The notes under the pieces are model-generated. The model was given only the letters and a program-made list of their open reading frames with translations. It ran no database searches and was not told where the DNA came from. Source: Glycine soja (lineage: Eukaryota; Streptophyta; Magnoliopsida; Fabales; Fabaceae). From it: DNA of 64,000 nucleotides. Below are positions 11,736-24,253 of the stretch, one piece after another. Position 1 is the stretch's first letter. Every line of letters starts with the position of its first letter. The stretch is taken from the NCBI RefSeq assembly GCF_004193775.1, contig NC_041004.1, positions 7,277,309-7,341,308 of the forward strand. Direction: 5' to 3'. Made by a program: the position numbers and the translations under genes.

Positions 11736-12789
11736 TATCCTTATAGACAATAAAAAAAAATTATTATCCTATTTCCTTTCTTGATTGATATTGTATACAA
11801 TATTTTTTATGTATAGTCACATCACGAGTTTTAAATTTTTTTATCAAATTATTAAAAATTAAAAATTTATTGAATGAATACTTTTTTAATTTTAATTTAT
11901 ATAATTTTACATAATTTAATTTTGAATAATTCACGTATTTTTGTTCTAATTATATGAATTTATTTTAATATATAAACTATTTTATTCTAATTATATAAAT
12001 GAAGATACTTACAAGAATTAATATGTAACCCATTGCCACATAGTAGTACTCAAATTTGTTGAGAATGAAAACACATTACCATAGGAGTGAATAACGCTCT
12101 TGGACATTAAATTAATTAAACTAACTCGGTTAATAAATAGTCAAGCGTTGGAAGGTTTTACAATGCTGTCGTATATATAATACAGAGATAGCAATTGCAG
12201 ATCAAATGCAAGATAATTTTTCCTTGCAATAAAGAGAGATACGCACATTTATTTCTAGAAAAAAAAAGATATATTAACATATTTATGACTTATCTATGCT
12301 TTTATATTTATATAAAAACCATCTAATCATCGTGGCATGTCTTATCCACATGTTGTTTTGGCCCACTTTCTTTTTTCTTTTTTTCATTTACCGAATTCCT
12401 TTCTCTCTTTTTCTTTCTCATACATTGTCTACTGTGTAAAGCACATGTCTACTGCTAATTTATCTAAAAAGGTAGATGAACAACTTAAAAGTAATTATTT
12501 GAGAAAGGGAAACAGAGTTGAATTTGCAATAGTGTAAGAAAATGATACGTTGGGTTAAGGGGAACAATACAATCTATTAATATAGGTTAAAAGTATGATG
12601 GGATAGGTTGACCGGTTGGGTTAAGCCGCTAATTAACCCTATTTAAGCCATTAATATTTTAAAAAAAATTAGATCATGGTGTGTTCATTGGAGGATAAGA
12701 TGAAGAATACACAATTATAAAGTTGTTCCATGCATTTTTTAATGGTAGAGCCTAACAGTTAGGCTTGTTAGGACTAATGATTATTTTGA
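11736..12789. other. intergenic
   Basis: AT-rich. The open frame at 12337-12537 has no recognisable domain. The right-hand part may include the 5' region of the LINE that follows. Confidence 0.45.
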
Positions 12790-13991
12790 GTTGGAACTAT
12801 TGAGGCTTAGGTAATCTGTATCTAGTTTCTATTCTTAGGGACATCATCCTTATTAGTAACCAGATGTTATATTCTTATCAGAAACACTGTACATGCAAAT
12901 AAATTGGAGAAAATAAAAAGAACAATTGGAGTTTGATAATTGCTTGGTAGTTGATAGGGAGGGTAAGAGTGGGGTGGTCTTGCTTTGTTTTTGAATAATA
13001 AGGTCAATTGTCAAATTATGAATTATTCTATGAATTTTATCAATGTAGGTTGCTGATGATAATAATAAAAAGTGGAGATTTACTGGTTCATATGGGTTTC
13101 CTAAAAGCCATAGAAGGATAGATTCTTAAAACATGCTTAGAAATTTTTCTTCTCTATCATCTCTCCCTTGGTGTGTTATTAGTGATTTTAATGACATTCT
13201 TTCCCTAGATGATAAATGTGGAAGAGTGGATCATTTGTCTTGGCTAATCAATGGATTCAGCAGAGTTGTGTTAGATTTCAATCTAGTGGACAGTCCTATG
13301 GTGGGTTATTATTTCACTTGGTCATGTAGCAAGGGTATTGTTAATGGTGTGGAGGTGTGGAAGAGAGACTAGATCGTGCCTTGGTCACTAGTGATTGATT
13401 AGACTATTATCCTGATGTAGAATTACAAAATTCAATAGCATTTATATCAAATCATAGTCCCATTGACCTGGCTACCCAAGAAGCATCGAACCATCACCAT
13501 ATGATGAAAAGGTTTAATTAAAAAATGTCTAGTTGTTTGAGGAAGATGTAGAGGAGATGGTGAAAGACAACTGGAATAATTCTGGTGTGGTTGATTTCAC
13601 CAATAAAATTTGAACCCGATAGTAGAAATTGGAGGCTTGGGGGAGGTGCATTTGAATAAGATTTCAAGAAGATATTAAAAGAAGCAAACATAAACTGGAG
13701 GATCTAATGGGAGCTAAGAAGGAAAAGGTTAAAGAATTTAAAAAGGAGAAGGAGAAATTGACAAAACTATTACTTCAGGAGGAGGCATTCTGGAAACAAA
13801 GATCCAAGATGTACTGGCTTAAGGAAGGATATATGAATACAAAATTCTTTCACTCATCTACTCCTTCTAGAAAAAGGAGATTAAAGACCTAGAGGATGAG
13901 GTAGAGAAAAGATGGAAGACCTGGAGGGGATTTACAAGCTATCTTTTGATTATTTATATTTGCATTTGTAGGAGGTCATTATTGAAGCACC

Positions 13992-15204
13992 TGAAATACA
14001 TTAGAAGAGAGGTTGAATAGTGTGATGGATAAAAACTTAGTCTTTTGAAAAATTTTAAAAGTTTTTTTTCAAATAGATATCAATGAACGATGGGTTTTGT
14101 CCAAGGGGTTCGAAATCACGTATTTAAAAAAACTTGTTCACAAGACTTAGATATGGTAATGTGGAAGTAACTTATTGAAAAGAATTAGTTATATAGAAAC
14201 ACTAAAGAAAACACAAAGGTTTAATACTGGTTCACCCTAATTATTGGGCTACGTCCAATTCTCCTTCAAACCTTGAAGGGTTCCACTAATTAATTCTTTT
14301 ATTACAACCAAGTATTCTTTATGACACTTTTGGCTATGAGTACTCTCTAGTTCACTCCTGGAACTACCTTTAATCTCCCCCTGAGATTAAGACCAAATAT
14401 TTTTTGTCACTAAACTACTCTTGGCTTTCACAAAGAATATATGTTTGATAGAAAATGTATTCTAATCACTCAAAGAGTGGTTACACAATAAGCTCGAATA
14501 CAATGAAACTCACTAACTTAGCAAAGCTAAGATTCACTCAAGTTTCCTTCATCTAGTAAACTACAGTGTTACAACACTTTATTCATTTTGTCTCAGATTA
14601 TTCTCTTGTAATTTCAACAACATTAACACGAACATCTTCAATCTTTACATAGACTTCAAAGCTTTGATATGTTGAGATCCCAACTAGCCATTATCTAATA
14701 GCTTTGGCACTTGGCATGTGGCCGCTACTATGCAGAAAGAGAGAGTGGGGACCACAAACACTTTCTGCAACATATCTTCAAATAAGTAAAACCTTTCAGT
14801 GTTGTGTAGTGCTTAGAGCTGACTTTTAGCGTACAAATCGAAAGAAACGTTAACAATATAAGACAAAAGGAATTAAAAATATCAAAACAAGACAATTTAA
14901 AATTTTCCTTTTATGCACTAAGGCACAAGTTTCTTACTGAACTTATGAACGTTGCTTTCTGATGATTGTTTTCAATACCTGAGGATTGATTAACTGTTTA
15001 ATTGCTTTTGTACTACGAGCCAAGTGCTAAAACACTTGTCTGCTCAGGACTGGATGTTGAAGCAGTATCATCCAATGATTGATACTTTCTCTATCATCTA
15101 GAGCCAATCTATTCACCCTTTTTGGCTTGTCTCTCATAGAGATATATGAAATTGTAGCTTAGCATGAAATTTTAATACATAAAATTTATACTTTATTAAC
15201 ATCA
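13992..15204 (-). mobile_element. Copia-like LTR, probably solo, inserted in the LINE
   Basis: Read on the minus strand it begins TGATGTTAATAAAGTATA and ends AACCTCTCTTCTAATGTATTTCA, a TG...CA structure of 1213 bp whose end resembles Copia LTR ends. The LINE coding sequence stops on one side and resumes on the other. Flanking pentamers GCACC and AAACC match only 3 of 5, so the exact ends are tentative. No gag or pol is present. Confidence 0.55.
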
Positions 15205-15483
15205 AAACCTTAAGGACTTAATTATTTGGTACAATCCAATGTGATTTGGACGCAGTCAGACTTCAAAATTATGTTGTGATTACGGACAAAATTACTAGCA
15301 AAGTTTCAAATGATGACAATTGAAGGCTAGTGAGATTGTTTTCATATGAAGAATTTAAGGAGGCAACTTTCCAAATGCTACTAGATAAAGCACCTGACCT
15401 AGATGGATTTAATCTTGGGTTTTACCATCATTTTTTGAGTATTTGTTGAGAGGATGTGTTTATGGTTGGATGCAAGTGGCTCA

Positions 15484-18443
15484 TGTAACTACCCAATTTT
15501 TCGTAAATAAATTTAAAAAGCTTTTTAGTAAAAAAAATAAATATAGAGAAAATAATAGGCTGAGTACCCTAGGTATAAATAGCTATGTTAAGTCAGATGT
15601 CTCCTCTTTCCCTCATTTTCGTTTTTCTCTTTTCTCCACTCAAAACCCTTTCTTTTTCCCGCAACCCACCAAACCTGTCTCAGAAAAATGACGATCTGAA
15701 ACTCGTTCACCGTTGGATCATCCTGAAATTTGAGCAACACGTTCGAAACCCAATTTCGAGCATGCTTACCGTTGGTAATTTCTATATCATGTTTGAGCTG
15801 AGAGAAATATCTTTCGCATCGTAGCCTTTTTCTTTCCCACAGAAATCCAAAACGGTCTCAGTAAAACTATGATCCCGGTTTCGTTAAGCGTTGGATTTTC
15901 ATGAAATTTGGATATGTGGTTTTTTATTCAATTACGCACGCCTTCACCGTTGGGATTTGCGAGATAATAGTCATGTAGAGAGAAAAAGGAATCGCATCAA
16001 GACAGTACAAGCGGAGGCTTCAATCCCTTCTTTGTCTCTCTGACGTTTGGAAACTCTATCGGAGCAATTAGAGGAAAAAAATTGGAGGAATCTTAGGGAA
16101 ACGCTAGAGATGCTGCTATCGCTGGCTGAAGACACGTGAGCCCGCTTAGAGGTAAGGGATGAGTTATTCACGATTGGGGATTAGTGAGAACATGTGTAGG
16201 GATCTTTAGAGATATCAATTGGAATGAGTTTTTGGGTGTTTTTGCAATTTTCATTTTATCCTTATAATTATTACATTGAATTATATATGTTTGATGGATT
16301 AGTTGATGTCTCAATGAGAAATTGTTGTGAAATTGATGTCTCCTTGTGTTGAATCTGAACCCCTTAAAAAAATTAAGTTATTTTTATTAAAGTAAAATGT
16401 ATTTTAAATAATATTATTCAATGACTTATTTTATACAAATTATTATCTTGTTCTAATTTTTCTACGACGATGATCAACATGTTATGTGTATATAATTATT
16501 GTAATACTAGAATAATAAATTAAAGAAAATTGTAAGGTTAATGCCTAGTGGTAATTTCTTTTGATGTAATATTAAATTAATTGTTATAGAAATTCTTTGA
16601 TTAAAAACAATGTAGTTTAATTTACTATATACATATACATATATATGTTTTGTATCATGCAAATATTGTTATTATGTGATGTGTATATGAGTTATAAGGT
16701 GTAATAAGTTATTATAATGGTATTATAATATTATTGTGAAGATTGAGTAGTATAAAGTTGAATGTGTCAATTTGCGAGATACATGTAAAAATGAGATGGT
16801 TAATGTGATATTATGAGATGTTAAATTGTAGGCATGATATTTGATCGTGAATAAGTGTGTGTGTTTGACACTTGATGTGACAATAATTATATTGTGAGTT
16901 GTGAATTATACAATAAACCGACCAATGTTATCTTGAGAAAAGCGTTGATGCGCAATGTTTAAGAGAAAGTGTAGGTTTCCTATTTAGGAGCCAGTGTTAA
17001 ATTGTAGCGTAATGTGTTAAACGTGTTTGAAACACGAGTGTGAGGTCGTGTGTATTGTATAATTCATGAGCAGTGTTTATAAATGAAATATGTGATGAAT
17101 TGTGGAATAATATGTTGCCTTGAGATTATAATATTATTATTGAGATTGAGTAAAAGTGTAAAGTAGAACAGATGTTGAATTGTGAGATACGTGAAAACAT
17201 GTGATGGTGGATTGTGACATTAGGAGATGTGAAATTGTGAATGAGTTTTGGTTGTGAATAAGTGTGTGATTAACTCTTGATGTGACATTATTTGTGTTGT
17301 AAGCTGTGAATTGTATAATAACCCGACCAGTGTTATCTTGAGAAAAGTGTAAATGCGCAGTGTTAAAGAGAAAGTGTAGGTTTCCTATTTAGGAAACAGT
17401 GTTAAAGAAAAAGTGTAGGTTTCCTATTTAGGAACCAGTGTTAAATTGTAGCGCAATATGTTGTACGTGTTTAAAACACGAGTGTGAGGTCGTGGGTATT
17501 GTATAATTCATGAGCAGTGTCTGTGTGCTAAAATGATTTTAGGGGTTGGACCTGAATCAGGAGGGAGAGGTCCTGACGGACTCTTCGGAGTGTAGGCCTT
17601 GGGGGTCACCGGGTTTGAGTGCTCCTTTAAGCCTATGCTGATCCCATATGGTTGGAGCATTCTCGCAAAACATCGTGACCCTGACTGGTCTCCCTATGAT
17701 CTTACTTAGTGAGAGTGACCTGACAAACCCATTGTGTGGTGTGTCTTGTTATGTACTCCTAAGCGTCCCAGGGTGGTTTTTCACTGACATGGTACCACAT
17801 TGCATATAGGCTTGAGTCTTAGCATAACTGTCTCATGCGCTTGCTAATTGTTTATTATGAAATTGATGTGTTATTATGTCTTGATCAGAGCGTGTGATTC
17901 TTGTGTAATGTGATTGATGATTGAAAAGTGTGATTGATGGATGAAAAGTGAACTTTGAATGACAAAGTGGTGGAATTACGTGAATTACGTGTAAGTAAGT
18001 TTTATTTGGTTTATATGATATGTATATCTAGTTGTCTTGTTTCTCTATTAGTTAGAAATGTGATAACTCACTCCCCATGTGTTGTTTGTGTTTGGATCCT
18101 GTGATGATCTTGAACTTTGTGTTCGGGGGAGCAGATGACTAGGTGAATTGCTTTAAGGAACATTATGTTGAAGGACGTCGAGACACAACGCTCTGATAGG
18201 ATGTGACAGTGGGACATAAGTTTTTATATTAATTGCATGATGTTAGTCTATTTTATTTTATTTCACTGATTTAACAAAATATCTATGTAAATTTTGATGG
18301 CCTTATTTTGAGCCGAATATGTTTTAATAAGTTTAATTGATAATAGTGAAGTGAATGTGAACCTTTTACTCGTATGAGTTTGGTTACCGATATTTTTATA
18401 TATTTTGCTTATTTATATATATGTCGGGGTAGAGGGTGTCACA
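15484..18443 (+). mobile_element. solo LTR of a large Gypsy (Ogre/Tat-like) element
   Basis: 2960 bp starting TGTAACTACCC and ending GGGTAGAGGGTGTCACA, so the termini are partly inverted copies of each other. The pentamer GCTCA flanks it directly on both sides (15479-15483, 18444-18448). Removing the insert and one GCTCA rejoins LINE reverse transcriptase sequence. Such long LTRs are typical of Ogre/Tat-type Gypsy elements in legumes (family assignment is inference). CTAGGTATAAATAGC at 15570-15584 could be its TATA box. No internal coding region is present, so this is a recombination-derived solo LTR. Confidence 0.85.
16720..17521. repeat. tandem duplication of ~350-400 bp within the solo LTR
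   Basis: Positions about 16720-17071 and 17123-17521 are diverged copies; both end with AACACGAGTGTGAGGTCGTG and TATAATTCATGAGCAGTGT. The second copy also has a smaller internal duplication of GTGTAGGTTTCCTATTTAGG (17370-17435). Confidence 0.8.
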
Positions 18444-21009
18444 GCTCACAGATGGTGTTTCCCCCCTACTGTTAATGATACCACCATTGCTTTGATTCCA
18501 CAAGGTATGAAAGACTACAAACCTATCTATTTATGTAATATGGCCTATAAAAGTTTGTCTAAAGTGATGGCTAATAGACTAAAGGAGTTCCTGGAAAATT
18601 GTGTATCTGAAGAATAATCAGCTTTTATTCCTGGTAGATCTATTATTGATAATGCTTTTGTTGCTTATAAAAATTTTCATTTTATGAAGTGCAAAAGAAA
18701 GGGAAATAAAGGAGATGTAACATTTAAAATTGATCTTAGCAAAGCATACGACATAATTGAATGTGGTTATTTGCAGGAGATGCTCATTTAACTTGGCTTT
18801 CATATATAGACTTTGTTAAATGGATAATGCTTTGTGTTTCTTCTGTGAATTTTTATGTTAATGTAAATGATTAAGTGATTGAGCCTATTACTCCACAAAG
18901 GGGCCTACATCAAGGGATCTTCTCTTTCTTTACCTTTTTATATTGTGTCTTGTTCTAATAAAAGATGCAGAAAAGAAGGTTGAGGTGCATGGGGTTAAAT
19001 TTGTACATATGCTCTTGTTGTTTCCCACTTATTGTTTGTAGATGATAGTTTTTTTTTTGAGCTAATGAGAGAAGTTGTGATGGTTAGAAATATTTTAGAT
19101 GACTATGCAAAGGCATCTAGGAAATATATCAATCTACTGAAATCTGAAGTCACTTTTAGTTGGAATGTGGATCAAGGTTTGAAGAATGATGTGATATCAA
19201 TTATGTGGATCAATGCTTTGTCAACAAAAGTATTCAAAGCCAAATGTCTTGGCTTTCTTTACTAATGGCAAGAAGAGGGACAATGGTGAAATCTATTCTT
19301 CAAGCTATTCCTAATTATTGCATAAGCATTTTCCTTATACCTACAACTCTTGGTGAAGAGATCCAAAGAATGATGAACTCATATTGGTGGGGGTCGACTA
19401 GTAGGGAATCGGGATCGAGGAATGAATTGGCTAGCTTGGGACAAATTATGTGTCTCAAAGGAGCTTGGGGGCTTAAGCTTTCAAAATATCCATGCTTTTA
19501 ACTTGGCTATGTTAGGAAAACAAGGGTGGAAATTTATATCAAAATCCAATGCTTTGTCAACAAAAGTATTCAAATCCAAATACTTCCCTAAAAGGAATTT
19601 TATGGGTGTTGACTTAGGTAACAACCCATCATATTCTTGGAAAAGCATATTGTTTTCCAAAACGGTGTTGAAGGAATGTGTGGGGTGGAAGTTAGGAAAT
19701 GAGGAGAATGTTAATGTTTGAGAAGAATCATGGTTGAGGCATAAGGGTCATGCAGTGATTCGAACACCACATGTAAATGGCTTGAAGGATTTAAAAGTGG
19801 AAGTTTTGATGGATAAAGAGACTTTGTGTTGGAATTACACCTCCCTTGAGAAAATTTTCGAAGTGGAGGATGTTGAGGCCATATTGAGAACAACATTATT
19901 GAATTTTGATTAACAGAACACTAAGATATGGGGTTATACATCGAAGGGAGTCGACTCGGTAAAAAGTGTGTACAAAGTGATAATGAATGACCTAGTGGAT
20001 AATGAACACATAGCAATACATGGTGATTGGAGGTTGATTTGGAAAGTGAATGTTCCACCACAAGCAAGAAATTTGATGTGGAGAATATGTAGAGATTACA
20101 TTCCAACTAGAACAACTTTGAATTCTAGAGGGGTGCAGTGTTCCATTATTTGTTCGCTACATGAAGTTAAAGTTGAGACAACATTCACACGTTTTTTATG
20201 TGAACAAAAAATGAAGATTGATGTTCAAAGCTCAACCCTAAGCCATTGCCTGGAGGAGGTCTTGTTACAGACCAAATCATGTAAGTAATTCTTTCTCACT
20301 TTGTTTTCAAAAGTGCAAGAAGAAAGGAAATATCAAATGACTATCTTGCTATAGAGCATATGGATGATATCAAATGACTATTTGGGAAAACAAGGATGTC
20401 TTAATTGAGTTTGTGGTTAGAAGAGGGGAGGAGTTTCACTAGAGTATGAAATATGCAAAGAAAAAAGATCATTGGGGAAAATTGACACTTGAAATCGTGT
20501 CACTGAAGGCTAGCAAAAACAAGAACATGAATGACTCAAATGCAATGTGGATTTTAGCTTCCATATAATTTGTAATACCATTGGATCTGATTTATGTGTT
20601 TGTGATGATCAAGGGATATTGATTTCAGCAATGACATCGTGGAGACAACCATGCACAAATGTTCAAGAATGTGAAGTATGAGGTCTATTAACAACTCTTT
20701 GTTTCATAGCTACAATGAATGTTAATCATGTAGTATTTGAATTAGACTGTAAAATGGTAGTTGACAAAATAAATATTGCATGTGAGGATCTGACATAATT
20801 GAGAAATATTGTTGATGAGGGTAGAAAGATTTTAGTTATTCATCCATCCTATAGAATAAGATTTATTAAGAGACAAACTAATGAAGTTGCTCATGAGTTA
20901 GCAATGGTGGCTCTATTGTTCTCTAATTTCTACTCTATTGATCATATAATTCCTTATATTGAGCATTTGATTCATAATGAAATAAGATAAGTATTATTTA
21001 GTAAAAAAA

Positions 21010-22078
21010 AGATATTTATTTGTTTATTTCTTATATTTTTCTACTATAAATTCTTATGAAAAAACTTTCCCAAACAAATCCATGTCTCAATAATAAGCCA
21101 CTATATTTAAATTATATTTTTTAGTTTCCATAAAGTATATTTCATTTTTTTAGTCCAATAAATTATATCATTTTTATTTTGGTCCATTTAATTTTTCTAG
21201 TCCCTCGGTTAATGCAACATTTTTTCCTTTTATGCGATTGATTTTATTGATGCTATACTCATGGTATATGACATTTTTTTTACTAACATGAGTCTTTTGT
21301 ATGTCATCATTTGTTGGTATAACACGTGTGACGTCAATAACCATTAACAATTTTTAATGGTAAGAACTAATGACAAAAAACTTATAGGAATATTTTTAAA
21401 ACAAAAATTATGAGGAATAAAATAAAAATATAATGCGATTTTAGATGAAAAAATTGATATATTTATTTTTAGACAAAAATTACAATGAATAAAACAAAAA
21501 AATGGATATAGTTGCATAATGAAATTCCAATTCTGTTATATTTTTTTTATTTTATTTTTTGCTTTAATTATTTAAATAAAACTATGACACTAAAAACTAA
21601 ATTTTAAAAGCATAGAGACCAAAATCATAATAGAGAAAAATAGGAGTGACAAAAAATATATTAAAATTAAATTCATATATGTATATTTTCATTCCACCAA
21701 TCCAAATAAAATATTTCCTCCAATTATTAAATATTTTCACCGGATATCTTTGCATCAAAGTTTTGTTACAAATTAACTTATATGCATGAGTTAATTTCAG
21801 CTTTTGAATATATTAATTTATTTATTTTCTTATATTTTTTCCTATAAATTCTTATGAAAAAACTTATCCAAACAAATTCAGGATATTCATGCTTTTCAAC
21901 TAGTACTAAAGACAAAGATTGAAAGACATATAAGTATACCAACCCACCCAAGCAAAAAGATACAAGACACAAATATTCACAAACTCTAGTCCCATAAAAT
22001 GAACATATATATACACTAGTGAGTTAAAAGCTTGATTCAAAACCGAGAAGTTCCTACAATTCAAAACTTGTGCAATCC
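21010..22078. other. intergenic, upstream of the AMT2 pseudogene
   Basis: AT-rich with repeated 'TTTTAGTCC'-type motifs that suggest an old inverted-repeat element at about 21110-21530. The part nearest 22079 would have been the ammonium transporter promoter. Nothing specific identified. Confidence 0.45.
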
Positions 22079-22537
22079 ATGGCCACCTCCACAGCATACC
22101 AATAGCACCTCCCTACATCCCCTTATTGGCTAAACAAAGGGGAACGCATGGCAGCTAACAGAAGATCGAGCCTGGTAATCCTCTAGGCCAGAATGGTGAA
22201 GAAGAAATGGGCCGTGAACTCTGCTTTCATGGCCCATTAAGTCTTCGCACCTAATATGTTAGGTGCTTGTTTGTTATCAAATATCATTCAATAACAAACT
22301 CCTTCCCTTTCTAGGGAAGAGCACCGCGCCAAAGTGCCCCAAAGCACGCACCATTTTAACAATGGTGTAGTTGAAAGCGCGGCCTCTGAATTGTTGTTTT
22401 CCATGGCTTCTCTTGTGTATTTTTGGTTCACTTTTGCGGCTATCATGATGATCTTGTTGGCGGGATCAGTGCTGGGAAGAATGAACATTAAGGTGTGGAT
22501 GGCTTTTGTAGACACACACTACGAGTTAGCATGTTAA

Positions 22538-23193
22538 CAGAGATGTATCAATGTTTTCTATTGAGAAAAACGTTAATTTGGTCAAGTGATATTGGCACTA
22601 TTGGTTGATTTGGATGTGCTTGACATTATGGAAATTAATAATTTAGTACTTGAAATTACATTTGATTATTTTTTGGCATTCCTAAATGTAAACTTAATTT
22701 TTTGCTGAGAAAAAAAAGTTGCTTTGTTAACTATTAGCCTAGGCTTAAATATTATTAATTTACTTTTTTTTACATTCTTGGTTTTTCAATTTTGTTCCTA
22801 TAATTTTTTTCTTTCATTTTTAGTTTATATAAGTTTTTTTTTAGTTTTAATCTCTTTAAAATTTTAATTTTTATTTTTAATTCCTATAATTAGAAATTAA
22901 ATTGAAAAAAACATACATTTACAAAACTAATTTAAAAAAACCTTGTAGAGATCACAATTGAAAAATTACAAAGAAATAAATTCATGTTTAAGCATTACAA
23001 TTATATAGACTAATTTGAGTGGTAGAGATAATTTTAAAATTAAATTGACTAAATCTATCATTTTTTTTATAGGCTATAGCATTAAAAAAACCAAATTGAT
23101 TAATACTCTAAACTTTAAGCATATATAGCACTACTCTTATAAGAATTTACTTGGAAAAAAAATTCTAAAAGTAATTAAGCATGTTTTGATTAG
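22538..23193. other. intron or replacement sequence within the AMT2 pseudogene
   Basis: AT-rich, non-coding, ending in the acceptor-like GATTAG before GTTGGGACAAGG. The exon sequence for the helices that should precede this point is missing, so part of the stretch may replace a deletion. Confidence 0.5.
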
Positions 23194-23266
23194 GTTGGGA
23201 CAAGGTTGAAGAGTGACAGGGAGAGGTTCCCATCGAACAACGTGCTGCTGATGCTTGCGGGTGTAA

Positions 23267-23493
23267 TGATGCAATCCTACCCCGCAAGGGCATTAGATAG
23301 AAAACTCCAAGTAGATTGGGCTAGAGATGCAAGAGAAGGCCCTAGGGTTCTTATGAGCCTTAGGGTAGATTTCGGGCCCATGGACTAAGTACGAACCCAC
23401 TTATCTTTGTAAATATTAGATTAAGGTTTAATTATTTTTGGGCCTTGTATTTAGGGCTCCATAATGTAGGTAGGGTATCCTAGAAATATAGGA
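23267..23493 (+). repeat. left arm of 227-bp terminal inverted repeat
   Basis: This is the first part of the left LTR. It pairs in reverse orientation with 27733-27959 over the full 227 bp without gaps at about 95% identity. Confidence 0.9.
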
Positions 23494-24240
23494 TTTTTCA
23501 GCCCTTGTATTTTAGGGCACTTAGACTAGTTTTTGTATTAGGGGTAGTTTTGTAATTTCACATGCACTAAGTGAATATTTGATGTGTGTTGGGAAATAAG
23601 TTTAATTGAATTGGTAGAAGCCCAATCCAATTAAATTTTAGAGGGGGAGGTGAGCATTTGCTTACTACACCCCATTGCCACATCATATAGTCACACTTTG
23701 TGCATGTCCTTCATGCTTTACATGCCTCATGACACCTAAGCACACTTAGTGGAGAATCTTGGAATTGATCTTGGATTAGTGGGCTGAACCATAGCTAAAA
23801 TTCACTAATCATAATTAGTGAAATTTTGGCTCCAAAGTTTGGCTCCACAAATTCAATTTCAAATTCAAGTGAAATTTGAATTGAAATTCAATTTTTCCTC
23901 CAATTTTGTGTGACACTTAGGCTATAAATAGAGGTCATGTGTGTGCATTTTTTTTAACTTTGATCATTTGAATATTAAAATTCAGATTTCAAAGCTCATT
24001 TAGAGCACAAAATTTCGTGCTCTTCTCTCCCTCTCCCTTCATTCATCTCCTTCTTCCTCCAAGCTCTTATCCATGGCCTCCTATGATGGTGAGCTTCTTC
24101 TAGACTCATCTTCTCCTTGAAGTGGCGTCTCCTCTCTCTCTTCCTTCTCCATTCCGCTGCCATTTATCTTCCAAGAAGCAAAGGAATCCATTGATGAAGA
24201 AGATCCTAGGCCTACAAGCTCCAATGGAGCTTACACCATG

Positions 24241-24253
24241 TGGTATCAAGAGC
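24241..24253 (+). other. tRNA-iMet-type primer binding site
   Basis: TGGTATCAAGAGC lies 2 bp after the LTR end. It resembles the widespread plant primer site TGGTATCAGAGC complementary to initiator Met tRNA, with one inserted A. Confidence 0.75.

Larger units (their letters stand above)
12790..21009 (+). pseudogene. decayed L1-type LINE ORF2, split by two LTR insertions
   Basis: Pieces of one LINE ORF2 in order. The endonuclease region (12790-13450) includes WRFTGSYGFPKSHRRIDS and SDFNDIL. The linker (13700-13890) includes LLLQEEAFWKQRSKMYWLKE. The reverse transcriptase starts at 15310-15430 (SYEEFKEATFQMLLDKAPD) and resumes at 18449 with NDTTIALIPQG, FIPGRSIIDNAF and IDLSKAYD, then the catalytic motif FVDD (about 19035-19050). 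The C-terminal domain follows (KSILQAIPNYC, NELASLG, PPQARNLMWRICRDYIP), then RNase H remnants and a 3' A-run at 21003. A Copia-like LTR (13992-15204) and a solo LTR (15484-18443) interrupt it. Subtracting these leaves about 4.0 kb, near the usual ORF2 length. Many stops and frameshifts make it non-functional. The 5' end and its target duplication were not fixed. Confidence 0.85.

Noticed and set aside
15971..16171. Ser-rich minus frame
   Set aside because: Lies within the solo LTR, with no homology pattern.
22288..22515. Minus frame of 75 residues
   Set aside because: Antisense shadow of the AMT2 exon block FTFAAIMMILLAGSVLGRMN.
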